Assembly (NCBI GenBank): GCA_942159475.1
Contig: OW804096.1
Coordinates: 111,636,194 to 111,700,193 of the forward strand
Reading direction: 5' to 3'
DNA: 64,000 nucleotides
DNA from: Sthenelais limicola
Taxonomy: Eukaryota; Annelida; Polychaeta; Phyllodocida; Sigalionidae
Under the pieces are notes generated by a model, which was not told the origin of the DNA, searched no databases, and worked only from the letters and a program-made list of their open reading frames with translations. Each line of letters begins with the position of its first letter. The stretch's first letter is position 1. A program made the translations under genes and the position numbers. Positions 1 to 13,400 of this stretch are shown here, one piece after another.

Positions 1-560
1 ACCATAGAAGTATACTAAATGGGTCGACACACGGACGTAAAGCATAATCCAGCATACTCGTTAGAATAAAGTGTTTGATCGTGTTTCTGACCAATATCCC
101 ATCATATCATCTTGATAAACTTACAAGACTAATTGGCCTTTTTAATGCCATAGAAAATTGGGAGGGATGTCGAGCTATTGATGGGAATCGAAATGGTCTT
201 TATTTTTGTCATGGAAATGGTGTTGCTTTATATCTTCATAAATGTTTTAAACAGTAATACTATACATTTCAATATGAATGAAAATGTTTAGTAAGTATGT
301 ACCACAAGAGGATCCTAGGATAGTACGAGTGCAACTTGTTTTGGTGCGAATTTAATTGTATTGTCTTTGTTATTTTATGGAAATGGCGTTGAATATTTGA
401 ACTAATTAATACAGTATGATTACATTTATTTAAACATGAAAAGTTTACACCTGGCGGCGCAGGTGGAACTTGTTCTTTTCTAATTCAGAATAATGATATA
501 CATGTACATTATGATCCAGTATTAAATAAGGTCAACATTTGTTTATCTCTGTTATTTCAG
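1..560 (+). other. Myosin intron, partial
   Basis: AT-rich intron sequence that ends in a good acceptor at 559-560. The upstream coding exons of the motor, including the start codon, are not in the window. The 60-residue open frame at 75-257 has no myosin similarity and was not called. Confidence 0.7.
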
Positions 561-1458
561 ACATACGTAGGAGACATCCTTGTGGCTATTAATCCATACA
601 AAAAGTTGGATATATACAACGAGAATGTGAGTACCTGAAAGGTCACGATTTACCGTGAAACATAAAGCAGCTAATTCATCAAGTGTTGATATATAATACT
701 TGGATACCAATTAGAGAATATGTTACAACTTCAGGGAAATGTTCTATCTATATAGACGCATATCCTCCTCAGGGATCCTTTGAAGGAAATAAGAAAGTGT
801 TTATGTATTATCTAACTCGACTAGATCGCAGACTCACAAAGTACGGAGCCAGTTGTGATAAATTTTATTTTGATGCATTATTACCACCATCTTGGTTGTC
901 TCTAAACCTCTCTCGGAAATCGTTATAGCAGTATTTGCGGTTGACCAATTAAGACGTTGGGTAGGCCTACGTGACATACCTAGCTGACTCACAAATAAAT
1001 AGACGTTGTTGCATTATGGCTTCATGAAGTGTATCCTACTGTATTGTATTAAAGAAAGTACATATCTGTTACAGGTATCTCGCCAATATTCCAATATACA
1101 GAGGGCAAATATGCCTCCACATATCTTTGCCATCGCTGATTCGGCATACCGCCGATTACAGGGGATAGGGGGTGGCAAATCAAGAGATCAATGTGTCCTC
1201 ATCAGGTTTTTATTTTCTCATATTGGGTGATTCATACTGAGCAGGGCATTATGATTCTTAGATAGAATTTTGTTGAAAATTATTAAACCTATATTTCCAA
1301 TCAATTCTTTTTCATTTTAACATTATATATCTATTTGCATGACTTTGATTTTTAGTGGGGAGTCAGGTGCCGGGAAGACAGAAAGTACAAAACTGATTAT
1401 CCGACAATTGATTGAATTATCGCAAGGCCATTCTCTTCTAGAACAACAGATTCTGCAG
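561..1458 (+). CDS. Myosin motor, exons with P-loop
   Basis: Three exons (561-626, 1075-1205, 1356-1458) encode the start of the visible motor. The first reads [13 protein letters not shown], the usual strand before the P-loop region. The second contains [12 protein letters not shown]. The third carries the ATP-binding P-loop GESGAGKT at 1357-1380, followed by a helix ending in LLEQQILQ. The splice codon between the second and third exons is the serine just before GESGAGKT. All residues expected for nucleotide binding are intact. Confidence 0.95.
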
Positions 1459-4400
1459 GTACGTCTTTAAAATTGCTGTTTTGTGGGTAGTTTCCTATGC
1501 GGTTATCAGTGCATGACAATGCCCACATCCCCTTTACCACAGAAGTATACCAAGAGGTTTTGGTACATTGCATTCTTGTATGCTGGCACTATTTTTCTGG
1601 ACACAATTGCCTAGTATAATAGTCTTTATCATACACGCATTGCTCTGAAAACAACGTATCTAGAGTGATTTACGCATAGTGCGTATTTCACTAGGGATTT
1701 ACGTAGGGTTGTCATGGTAACCAATCTGTTTTTGTAGTAAGATTACCAGTAAAATTCAAATTTATGACTTGATTTTTTTTTCTATTTTCATGATTGAAAG
1801 CATGTATAATAAATCTGGCGGACAAGATTGGCAAGATTGATTGATTGATTGACAAGATCTGGCGGACAAGATAACCAACCCGTTGGTTTCAGTCGCTTAG
1901 AATATTGCACGAGTTGCTACGTATGCAACTCGTGCAATATTCACGCTACTTCAACCAACTCGTTAGTTAACCTGTATATATCTGCTGGGTCGTGTACTTT
2001 TCTACACGGACAGATCTGGTAAAGCCCAGTGTCCACTGGGAAGATTAAAGACGGGCCGAGTCTCTTGGGCGCCCAAGAAGAGACAATTTGACGTGGCCAA
2101 TCTTGTCCGCCAGGCTGCCGGACGCATGAAAAGACTGGCCAGACGCTAGGCTGCCATGCATGTCCACTGGTCGGACCATAACAAACGAGTATTAAAGCCG
2201 GGACACCACATATGAAACTTAAGTTATCTTAGCATTAAGGTGTTCAATATAATTATTTTACCAGTGCAAACTAGGAAAAGAAATCTGTTCCTCTGTTATG
2301 TAGCATTATGTAACATTGTGTAACCTCAATATATTTATATTAATTATTAATTATCACAAATTTTATTATATCATCATATTACTAAAATCACCAATTATGC
2401 TTAGCTACCCACTACTGTGCAAGTCTACTTATTCAGGCTATGTCAGGGATATTACATAACGGGACGTCGCCCCGTATTCCCTCTCCACATCCTAGTGGAG
2501 ATCTGTACTTTGACTAGATCATTAAAGTCAGTTGGTTATCACTTTTCACGAAGAACAAACATATTTTAGAATCGTGTTGTCAAGAACAGAACAGAAACAC
2601 AGTGAACTTAACCTGATTGTATAGTGGCGCCTCCACAAGCACTCACACTTAGTAACTTCAACGGACTTAGGTGGGGGAACATCTCAAATTCTCAACCGCA
2701 AATTAAATATGAACACGCAGTTTGATAAAGTGAAGAAGAGTCTGTAAGTAGTAGATACCCCGCTCTAGTATACGGCGTTTCTTTTTTAATTACATATACC
2801 GCATACTAGAGCGGGGCAGGTGCACTAACCATGGCAGCCATCATACTTTAGTCCCTGTTGGTTGGTCTGAGCTGGCCCGTTATAGACGCATACAGGGCCA
2901 GTGGTCACTACCGGCCCCGCTGGCCCTCTATGCCTAGAGAACTTCCGGTAAACAGCCCAACCAACGGGGACTAAAGCCATTAGAGCCTTTGTTTATTGTC
3001 CTCGCTGGCCCTCTATGCCTTCGGAAACCTGTCTCGGCCTCCGGCCTCGACAGGATTCCCGTCAGGCATAGAGGGCCAGCTCGGACAATAAACTCAGGCT
3101 CTAATTGCCCATTGGATGACCCCGATAGATGCTTGTAACGAGAGATGGACAGCAATTGAAAGGGTTACAGGTCGGATAGGGACATGGACAGCAATTGAAA
3201 GGGTTACAGGTTGGATGGATGCTATTTCGACCTACGTTGTTCGAAACAACGTATACATAGATTTCACATGACGTCACCCAGTAGGCTGGGGTATCACAGT
3301 GGCTACCATGTCTGGGGTCACTGCTACGCTTGCCGTCTATGGCGGGGGTATCAAAACAAAGTTGATAAACCTCACAAGACTAGATACTTGGGTAATTCTA
3401 CACTAAAGGCAGACTATCTAACCTATCATGAAGGTATTGTTGTGGCAGATTAAAACTGGTAAAGGTTAAAACAGCCAGAAAACGATATTTTCAAGTATCA
3501 CAGCATATATAGCCATCTAACTTGACCCCAAACATGGCCAGGGCCGTGACGTCAGTGAAATCTATGTATACTGAGCTGAAAATGGTCGGGAAAAAAATGG
3601 TTGAAAAAAAGTTGGTTGAAAAAAAGTTGATTGAAAAAAATGTTGGTCGAAAAAAAAGTTGGTCGGAAAAAAAATTGGTCACGCAATAATTCTTCAGAAC
3701 GAGATCTATCCTTATTCCATATCCTATGTGGTCAGGACCTTTAATTTTTCTACTATTACTTTTACTATTTTGATATGAGGGTTTTTTCTAGTGTGTTTAC
3801 CCTAGTACCGCATTGAAGGGACATGATATGAGGGGACTGAAACCGCCCCCACCCCCTGTCACAACACGGGAACTCTAATGCCACAGTAATAAACTAACCT
3901 CATAATTATACTAATATTTTCATACCATTGAATGCATGTTACTTTAAGGCAGGTGGTAGGAAGACCGTCTTCTGACGATGCCATGATTGATGAGGCCTAC
4001 TGCCATACAAAAATTAATAAAAAGAAATATCCAGCAATATTCAAACAAAATCATTGAAATGTAAAACTGGTGGTGAACGATTGTATGGTATTGTGTATTA
4101 TAAACTAAGACTATTCTAATGTGAGGATGTCTCCAGTGTTGACCAATTGAATTGAAATACCTTTATTCAACAAAGGAACAAGGAATGAGAAATTAGTTCT
4201 AGCTGGGGTGCTCGAAACATGGAAGGATATGGAACATGGAAGAACACTTAAATTATTCCCTTTGATATGAGGATTAGATTCTTATTCCAAACTCGAATTG
4301 GACTTAAATTTTATGTTTCATTCCCACAGTGCAATCCCATTCTGGAAGCATTTGGCAATGCGCAAACTTTGATGAATGACAACTCCAGTCGATTTGGGCG

Positions 4401-7400
4401 CTACATTCAACTTAAATTTAATGGACCCAAAGGTATGAGCATTTGGCATTTGGTAGATCATTACTGCGACACTGCGAATAGGAATAAAGGAGAGATACTA
4501 GGCTGAAGATAATGAATTTTATTAAGTAATAAAGATTATACATAGTAAATGAAATGAAATTTAATCTGCAGATTAGATTAATTTGATAATAATCAAATAT
4601 TAATTATAATAAAATATTAATTAAAGAAGAGAAATACAAATAACATTTTAATTGTAATTGATATATAGGAAAATTGAGTGAGAGGAGAGGGAGCTAGAGA
4701 AAGGAGAGGGGATAGAAAAATGGGGTGGAAGCAGTGGGGTTTAAAAAAGAGACCGGGGAAAATGTTTCTTTAGGGGAAATACAATTAAATTTTTACATTA
4801 GAAATGGATTTTGTCTATAATTGCTCGTTGTACAACTGAAACCCTCGCTAAATAGTGAATTCTTATTTCTGATAGTTATGGGCTCAAAGATAAATGAGTA
4901 TCTTTTGGAGAAATCGAGGCTGGTCAGACAAGGCACTGGGGAACAAAACTTTCACATCTTCTACTTGATGTTTGCTGGCTTACCACAGGAGGTGCTTGCG
5001 GAATATCAACTAGGAGACCCAGAAACACACAAGTGAGCAACTTTTACATTATTAGGAAAACATGTTTGACATTGTGACATGTATAATTATGACAGGAAGA
5101 TTGCACCTGTGCATAGAAGTACTTTGGGTTACTTTTCACTGTGGAAATATGAATACTTTATTAATTAATGTTATTTTATATTTATTTATCGAGTTTTAGA
5201 CATTAAATGATATAATATTGGTATATGTTATTTCGCAGACAAAGGAACCCTGATATTCGATACAACATGTTTCTCCATTAATAATTAAATATGGCCAAAA
5301 TGGCCCTAAATTACTAAAAAATCAAGTGAAATGATGAAAATAAACTTAAAATAATTAAATGTACAAATCTACTGCAAAATGTTCACATGTGTCAACCAGA
5401 GGTACCCAAGATAATAACTAACTTCGGTATGGCTATAAACACACACACACACACAATTGTGATTTGGTCACGTTTCACCGTCACCCCTCTGGTCAAAGAA
5501 TACCCCTGCCAATTCTTTGACCGAAGGGGTGATCATCGAACGGGAGCAAGAGACCATCAAACGGTACCATGCAACCGTCCAACGGTCGATGCGGTATCCA
5601 TTTGCACGTTGGTCAAAAAGCCCATGCGACCGTTCGACGGTGGCCGCGCGGTACTGACCGACGTGTAAGTGGATAATGCGCTTATGCCTACAGTATGGCT
5701 ATGATTTTCAGTGCTCATCCACCTAGCAATTTTGGTGGTGTTAACAAGTCGGTGGTGAATACAAACAATAACTGGAACTGGTAGATTAGTATGACCACTA
5801 GAAGCTGATCTCTGAACCATATGTAGTCTCAACGAATCCACCCAACCCAATGCTTGGGAATAGGGGCACAACAGCAAGTGGAGGAAACTATAGGTAAAGA
5901 GGTCCAGAGTAATTTGGGTGTGGTGTCTTATGCTATGTACTTGTATTATAAAGTATGGAATCTTTTTCTCATTTTCAATGCTGCCCACCACCCCAACCCA
6001 CGGCTGCCCTTCCCCCTCCCCTCCTACGCTTTTGTTTTGGTGTCTAATTACCTACACATGCCTCACCCCTGTGCGAGTCATGTGTAGGCCTATGCAGTGG
6101 CGCTAGCGGCGGTATTGGGAGACACCATTTTCGGCACTTGTTGATATATTTCGCGGCAATGGCCGTCGATTCGAATCTTATCACAGGCCTTGCTGGTGGT
6201 AAATGGGCTTATATCTTCTTTTCTAGACATTATTGTTACAGTAATCACTAGCTAATATCGTTGCTTACTAATATAGGTAGGAGTGAGCACAGAGAATAAG
6301 CTGAATAAGCATGTATTTGGTGGGCAGAGACAGCTATAAATCTCGATTCTTGTAGTGTTGCGCAAAACCGTGATAGCGGGCGTGACGTCATTGTGGGTAG
6401 AGATCCTGCCGATGGGCAGCTTCTTTCAGAAAAGAAGCGGTTGTCACAAAGTGTCAAGGCTCGGTACTCTAAGTGAATAAGAAATGCTGAGATGAAGCCA
6501 ATGCATTTCTATTCACTAAGAGTAGCCAGCTGCGACCTCGTATAGGCTTATCCTCCAACTTCAATTGTTTGTTAATAATTGACTTAATTCCTGATCACCC
6601 CAATAAATATTTGGCATAACTCGGAATTCTATTCAATTGTTTGTTAATAAATATTGAGGAGTTACACAATTGATTACCCCTAAACATATATTTGTCTTGG
6701 CCTAACCATGGACATTTCTGATACCAGACAGACCTTTCAATTGCCACTTTCAAGTGAGTATGCATGGCCAACCAGGGGGTGTGTTCAACCCAATGTGCAT
6801 AGTCATACTTAATGCATCTAGCACCTCACATACTAGCCATGGATATAGCAGGTTTGGGTCTCCCCTATTCTAAATTTTAAAAATCTCTCTCTGCTGGAGT
6901 AGTTCTATGAGCTAGCCCCATGATGTCTGAGGGATTCTAATAAATGTTGTAATCTCCTCACTGTGAATTCAGATCTGCATAGAAGTCTGCTTGACCCAAT
7001 GCTGGGAGATTATAGGAACACCCCACCAAGTGGAGGATAATGACTTGTTAACTCTCCTAGCCGGCGCCCTAAATATTGGTAATATTGAATTTGAAGCAAA
7101 CGACATAGGAGCTCTGTTAACTTTGGACTTTCATATTGTATATTATATACAGGGATGTTATTTTCTTAGATTTTTAGCTTTTCTGATCGGTAGTTTTCCA
7201 GGTGCAGTCTAGGTCCAAAGTTGAGAGAGTCCCTTCAAATGAAGGGAAAGCCTCTCACCTCAAACCGCAAAGTGCCGTTATAATTCCATTAAGACCGCAA
7301 AATGTCACTATATTCCCATTAGAACGCCGAGTCCGAGTCCAGAAAACCGATTACCGAAGTAGGCTGACATACCATTCTTATCTGATCTGAGGGTTTGGAC

Positions 7401-10400
7401 CTAAAGTGGGTGGTAGTGTTCCGGGTGATAGTTTTCACCATATGTAACGGAATAGAGTAAAACAAATTGTGAGTTCATACAATCGTCCCTAAATATGTCT
7501 CCTGCTATTTTTCCTCAGCTACCTTACAAATGGACCATGCCGTTTAAGTACAGATAGGACCGAGCTAATTGATAGATACGAGGAACTGATTTCTGCTCTT
7601 GACATTGTAGGCTTTTCAGACGAGGTCAGTAATTTTTCTATTCATGTCCCCATGGTGCAATGCATGCGATAAACTATTCTTTCCTATAACCAGGGAGGTA
7701 TTAACTGTAATGTACCTCCCTGTTATAACCATGTCTGCTCGATTGTTCTCTAACGGAGTTCCATAACATGCTGCTTTTTAAATATAATTTGACTTTCTTA
7801 TCGTTCTCACAGCCTAAGTAGAGAATATTAGATAACAATGACAAAATTACCTTTTTTCAGGAACAAAATGACATGTTCACTCTCCTAGCCGGCGCCCTAA
7901 ATATTGGTAATATTGAATTTGAAGCAAACGACATAGGAGAAAGCTATATAAAGTCAGCAAGTCAAGTCCAAACGGTTACGGTAAGGTTTAGACCAACATA
8001 GTTCTTACACATATCTAAACCTTTTGAAAATTGCATAGGTTTTCACAAGAAACTCTAGTTATCAGTTGTTCAAAAGCACGTCATCCCACATATTTGCATA
8101 AAACAGTTCATGTAAAGTATTGAACATGCCTAAGTTATTACAATGAAACAATTGTCAATATGGGTGATGCATGCATTACGCCACGTGATTATTTCGGTAT
8201 ATTGTTCAATAAATAATACCGAATTATTGTGGCTTGCCTCTCTCCACATGTCATAATTGGTCATATTAGACGTCCACAGTCCTTTCTCGAACTATCCAGG
8301 ACAAACCCTCCAACAGACAACAGATTTCCTCCCAGGAAATCCCATTCTTCATCAGGATTAGATCGTTACCATCAAGACATCAAGTAAGGTGTCCGTCCAG
8401 AAATGGAGCCCGCTAGATGCAGGATATTATTTTATTTTCTGTTTTTGTTCTTATAGTTGTTGTTTTTCTCATTTTCAATGACACTGCCCACCACCCACCC
8501 TGCGCTCACTAGCTCTTACTCACTCCTACCTTAAAATGCATTGGTTTTAATGTCTAATACAGCTGCCCTGCCTCGATCGCACCCTTGTGCGAGGCAGGGC
8601 ACTGAGGCTGCACATAGGGAGGCCGCGTGAGCTAAAGTGTAGGAAAATGGCCAGAAGAACTATTGTAGGTAGCTAGAAATTTTTTCAATGAGAAAAATGC
8701 TGAGAAAAGGTTGAGAAAGTCGGTCCTATAGAGTATAAGCGAAGGACCCTGAGTGGCATTGCAATGGTTTCGATTGAGAAAAGAAGTCATTTTTTTCTGG
8801 GGAAAAAGTGGAAGGTTGCCGATGGACAAGAAGTTTGTGATGCCACCTGCAAGGCCATTAGGACCGAAATGGACCATGCCGTTATATCAAATAGTTCCAC
8901 ACACTTCAAAACAAAATCATAATAAAAACAGGACCTGCTCAGAAGTCAACAACCTCCTCAGATGTCAGTCAATAAGGACATTACAATTTGCTCAGAAGTC
9001 AACAAAGGCTGCTCCCGATCGGTTACGCCTCACCGTTACACCACAGCGTTACAGCACTGCATGGCTCTGCCACGTTACAACATAGACTTTCTTAAAACGG
9101 TAGATGTGTATAATTATAATATTCTGATGTGTTTTTCTCAGTAATGTTCTACCTGCATAATTATGAAGGTAGTTTTCGAAATTTAATTTTCTTAAAAATG
9201 TCATCTTTTAGGCCATTTACAAATTGGTTTTTCTCACAGCTACTTTGTACTGGTGTTTGAGAGGTGTCTTTTCATATACAGACAGAGTAACCATACAAGG
9301 TATTTGTATTTCTTTCTCGAGGGATACAAATTCAAAATTTGCATCTGATAATCTCTGAGCGCCCCGAACAGGTGTGTAGTGTATCGTTACTAAATAAAGA
9401 CCCCCGGCACCTGCACTTCTTATAACCCAATAATATATCAATTTCACTTAAAGCTATTTCGGCTAGCCCTCTCTCAGCCTACAACAATCATGCCCCTTGC
9501 AGCTGTCAACCCTCAAAACCTGGGAGCCCCACTATTCTCATAATGCAGATGGGAACCTGATGACTACAACATTCATGAATTGCTAATAGAAGCAGCTCTT
9601 AAAGGAATCAGGAACTGACCCTACCACCATGTACCTTAGTAGCCTCTGAAGTGATGGGGCCTGCTACGTACACCTATACCATATTGTAGAAAATAAACTA
9701 GTTCCTGGGTCGAGAGCAAGACCAGGAGCAACTCTACCGGCGGAGGGGGCGTGACCTGATCTGCCCGCCAGGCCGGCTCCTGGAGGGAACGTGGCCGGCC
9801 AGGCTAGGATATAAGCAGCAATCTTCCGCATATTAAAGGTCGATTATTCTACCAACCAAGCCTTGACTTCTTGACTCACATCTTAACAATATAAAAGAAG
9901 CGAGCTTACAGGATATTAAACTTGATGGAATGTGGCGTACTGACGCTGTCTGCACTTTCATTTCACCTGATGCACAGGAAACTACCTCTGTACATTGTGC
10001 CATGGCCGATCTGTGAACTTCTGTAAACCATCTGTACGTGCGACAGGAGAAATGGATATATCGCCTGGACTGTAAAACAAGTGAAAATGACAATCCAACT
10101 TCCTGACAAAGGCATTTCTCTGAATTGCGTTATATTAAATAATTCCACACACTTCAAAATAAAATCATTTAAAGCAGATTCGGTCTTCCATTTCATAATG
10201 ACTTAATTTTTCAGCATAATAATCAGTTCCTTTATATTTGTATCTGAGTTTATTTTCTTAAATCAATCCTTTTTTGATTAAAAATATAAATTTTCCCCTC
10301 ACAGAAAATTTTGGGACTTGACGCTGATGAACTGAAAGATGTTCTAACGTCATCGATGACTTTCGTAAAAGGGCATGAACTTATGAGGAAATACAATTTA

Positions 10401-13400
10401 CTCCAATCCGTGGGTATGTACTCCACCCTAGCTTATGTAAATGATGTGTGTGCACATAAATTACTATAGTTGTTATTGATAATAATATTATTATGTTATG
10501 GAATATTTCCTATGTGATTACCGTATTTCCTTGAAATACCGCCGAGTGGAAAGTGGAAATGCATTAAGTTCTATATTTGAATTACCGCCGGGTCTTGAAT
10601 TACCGCCAGGTATAAATTTCTTGAGTTAATAATTTGAGCGTTGGGAGGCGGTAATTCAAGGAAATACGGTATTTCAAATATGATAGCAGGCGGATTTTAG
10701 TTACCCCTTAAGTAATTCCTGATTGGGTAGTACCCAATATTGCTGAGAGAAAACACTAAAACTGGTGCCATTCTATGCATACTAGCAATGAGTTATTAAA
10801 TTATTACTTTTCATTCATTAATGGATGATAATAATATATACCAGGGTGGTATATCCCGCCTCACAGGCTGCGCCACACATGTCAATATATACATGTATCT
10901 AACAGTAATGATTCATGAATCACATTTAATATGTTTCAGATTCACGGGATGCAATTGCAAAGGCTCTGTATGGGAGACTGTTTGGATGGATCATCAACAA
11001 AGTTAATCAATTATTGGCGATTGTTGTTGACACAAACCCTGACAAATTGGCTGAAATAGGCATCCTTGATATCTTTGGCTTTGAAAAGTTTGACAACAAC
11101 AGTTTTGAACAGAACTGCATCAATTTAGCAAACGAACAACTTCAATTCTTTTTCAACAAAGTGAGTTTCTTTGTGATTTAAAATTCAATCCTTAGATGGG
11201 TTTCTTTCTTAAATGTCCCTGCTTGTATTGATATATAAGGCCTATTGTAATTCTAAAATGATAATATTTCTCGATAATATACCTGGATTTATATCTTTGA
11301 GTAAGGCTTCATTGGGATCTATTCATCAATCCATCGGTCGATCACATGAACAAGTATCAGAAGTTTGATAGATGATATTTTTTGTTCGTAATCATTTAGA
11401 TTGTCCTTATGGGACCAACATTTAAACAGATATTAAAGCTGCACTCTCCGCATTTGTATTTGGATGACCCGCTGGAATCTTTCCCTATGATGACTTCACT
11501 TATAATCATTATCGCTCACCTGCTGCCGTTTTGTCTCGGCGGATTTACCTTCAAATTTCTGTATAAATATATAACCGCAGCAGAATATTGATAAACCCAG
11601 CCCTATAAGTCATAATAATTATGAGTAGATTTGGTAAGGGTTCTTGGGGCCGTAGGCCTAATAGCTGAGAATGCAGCTTTAAAGAAGCGGAATTTGCCCG
11701 CGCAGTACAGGTCCACAAATAAATAAAATAGGTCTATTGAATCGAGGTTCAGCTAGGTTCTAAAATGTCACTAATATGGTTCTGCAGCATATCTTCATGT
11801 TGGAGCAGGAGGAATATGAAAGAGAAGGAGTTGACTGGAGAGAAATAAAATTCATTGACAATAAAGGAATCCTCGATTTGTTCCTAGCGAGACCAATAGG
11901 ACTTTTAAGTCTGCTTGACGAGGAATGTATTGTACCAAATGTAAGTCTATTGACTTTGTTTCTATAATGGGAAATGTATTTCAACCAGTTGCAATTTCTC
12001 TCATGGGATACCTATTTTAAAAGTTAACATAGAATAACATAGATATGTATGCACGTATTTTTAGGGCTCTGACCAGTCATTCGTTGACAAACTCAACAAC
12101 AACCTAGCCAAAAATGTTTACTATGTCATTTCACCTCATGGGGGTGAAACATTCACAATCAAGCATTACGCTGGAGACGTAAGTGTTTTAAAATTCCCTT
12201 ATATAACATCAATAGATATGTAGTCGGAAGTTTGGAATTACTTTGCACCGTTCAAACATGCATGTTCGAAATGGATGATGTTACTGTTGGATTACAATTT
12301 AACATATGTGCTCCTTAAAATTTAAGGTAACATACAACGCTCAGGGATGGTTGGAGAAGAACCGAGACACAATGCCACCTGGGGTGAATGAAATGCTTCA
12401 GCAAAGTAGCAACAAGCTTCTTGGTCTCATATTCCGAGGTAAATTAATGCCATAGATATAGTGCAGCCTTTACAATGTATTATTGGTTGTATTGTGTTAA
12501 TAAGCTTTCTCAATTGTTGTAGGAATAACATTTCGTCGTCCCATAGCCATTGTGGTATTATGTATGATAACACGTCATCGTTGTGTTGCTCACTATAATG
12601 ACACCCACTCAATCGTCTTTGAAAGCCATCTTTGATAAACGTTCATATTTACTGCTTTTGGCTCACCACAGATACATTACTTTAGCACTCATATAGGTAA
12701 TAAGGATTTTACAGTCAGTAAGAAAAGTTGGTGTTAATGTTAGAAGTTACAATTGGGGATTTGTTATAGCAGGGCTTACTGTTAGATGTAACTATTAAGT
12801 GTTTGTAATAGCAGGTCCTTACTGTTAGAAGTAACAATTGAGGGTTTGTAATAGCAGGTCTTACTGTTAGAAGTAACAATTGGGGGTTTGTAATAGCAGC
12901 TCTTACTGTTAAAAGTAGCAATCGCGGGTTTGTAATAGCAGCTGTTAATGTCAGAAATTATGATAGCTGGTTTCAACTCAGAAGTTACAATAACAGATTT
13001 GCAATAGCATCTGTTAGCATTTATACAATTGCAGGTTATGCAATTGCAGGTTTGTAATAGGAGCCGTGTTTGCCAGATCATACCATAGAAGGATTATAAT
13101 AGTGAGTTTGTAATGGCAGAAGTTAATGTTAAATCTGATAAATAAACAATACATTTTGAACATTAGAATAAACGTATTATTTAAAGGCAAACGCTACTAT
13201 TCCCTGCCACGCCCCCTTTTCCATATACCAAATATACGAGCATTTTACGAGCATTTTACGTTAGCATTGCAGTCTATGAGGAAACGGCCCATTTTTTCAC
13301 GTCTTATAGAATAAAACAAACAATTCATGGCTACTCCTACTGTCCCAAAATTTTCTACACATATGGTTCAGGTTATGTACTACAGATAAAAAGGGAAAAA

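Noticed and set aside
6973..7212. The duplicated exon segment as an alternative myosin exon
   Set aside because: It lies upstream of the exon that must precede it and lacks a donor at the end of the match, so it cannot substitute for exon 7861-7980.
12715..13081. Minus-strand frames with [13 protein letters not shown] repeats
   Set aside because: They come from the 42-bp intronic minisatellite; no start context, splice support or family similarity.
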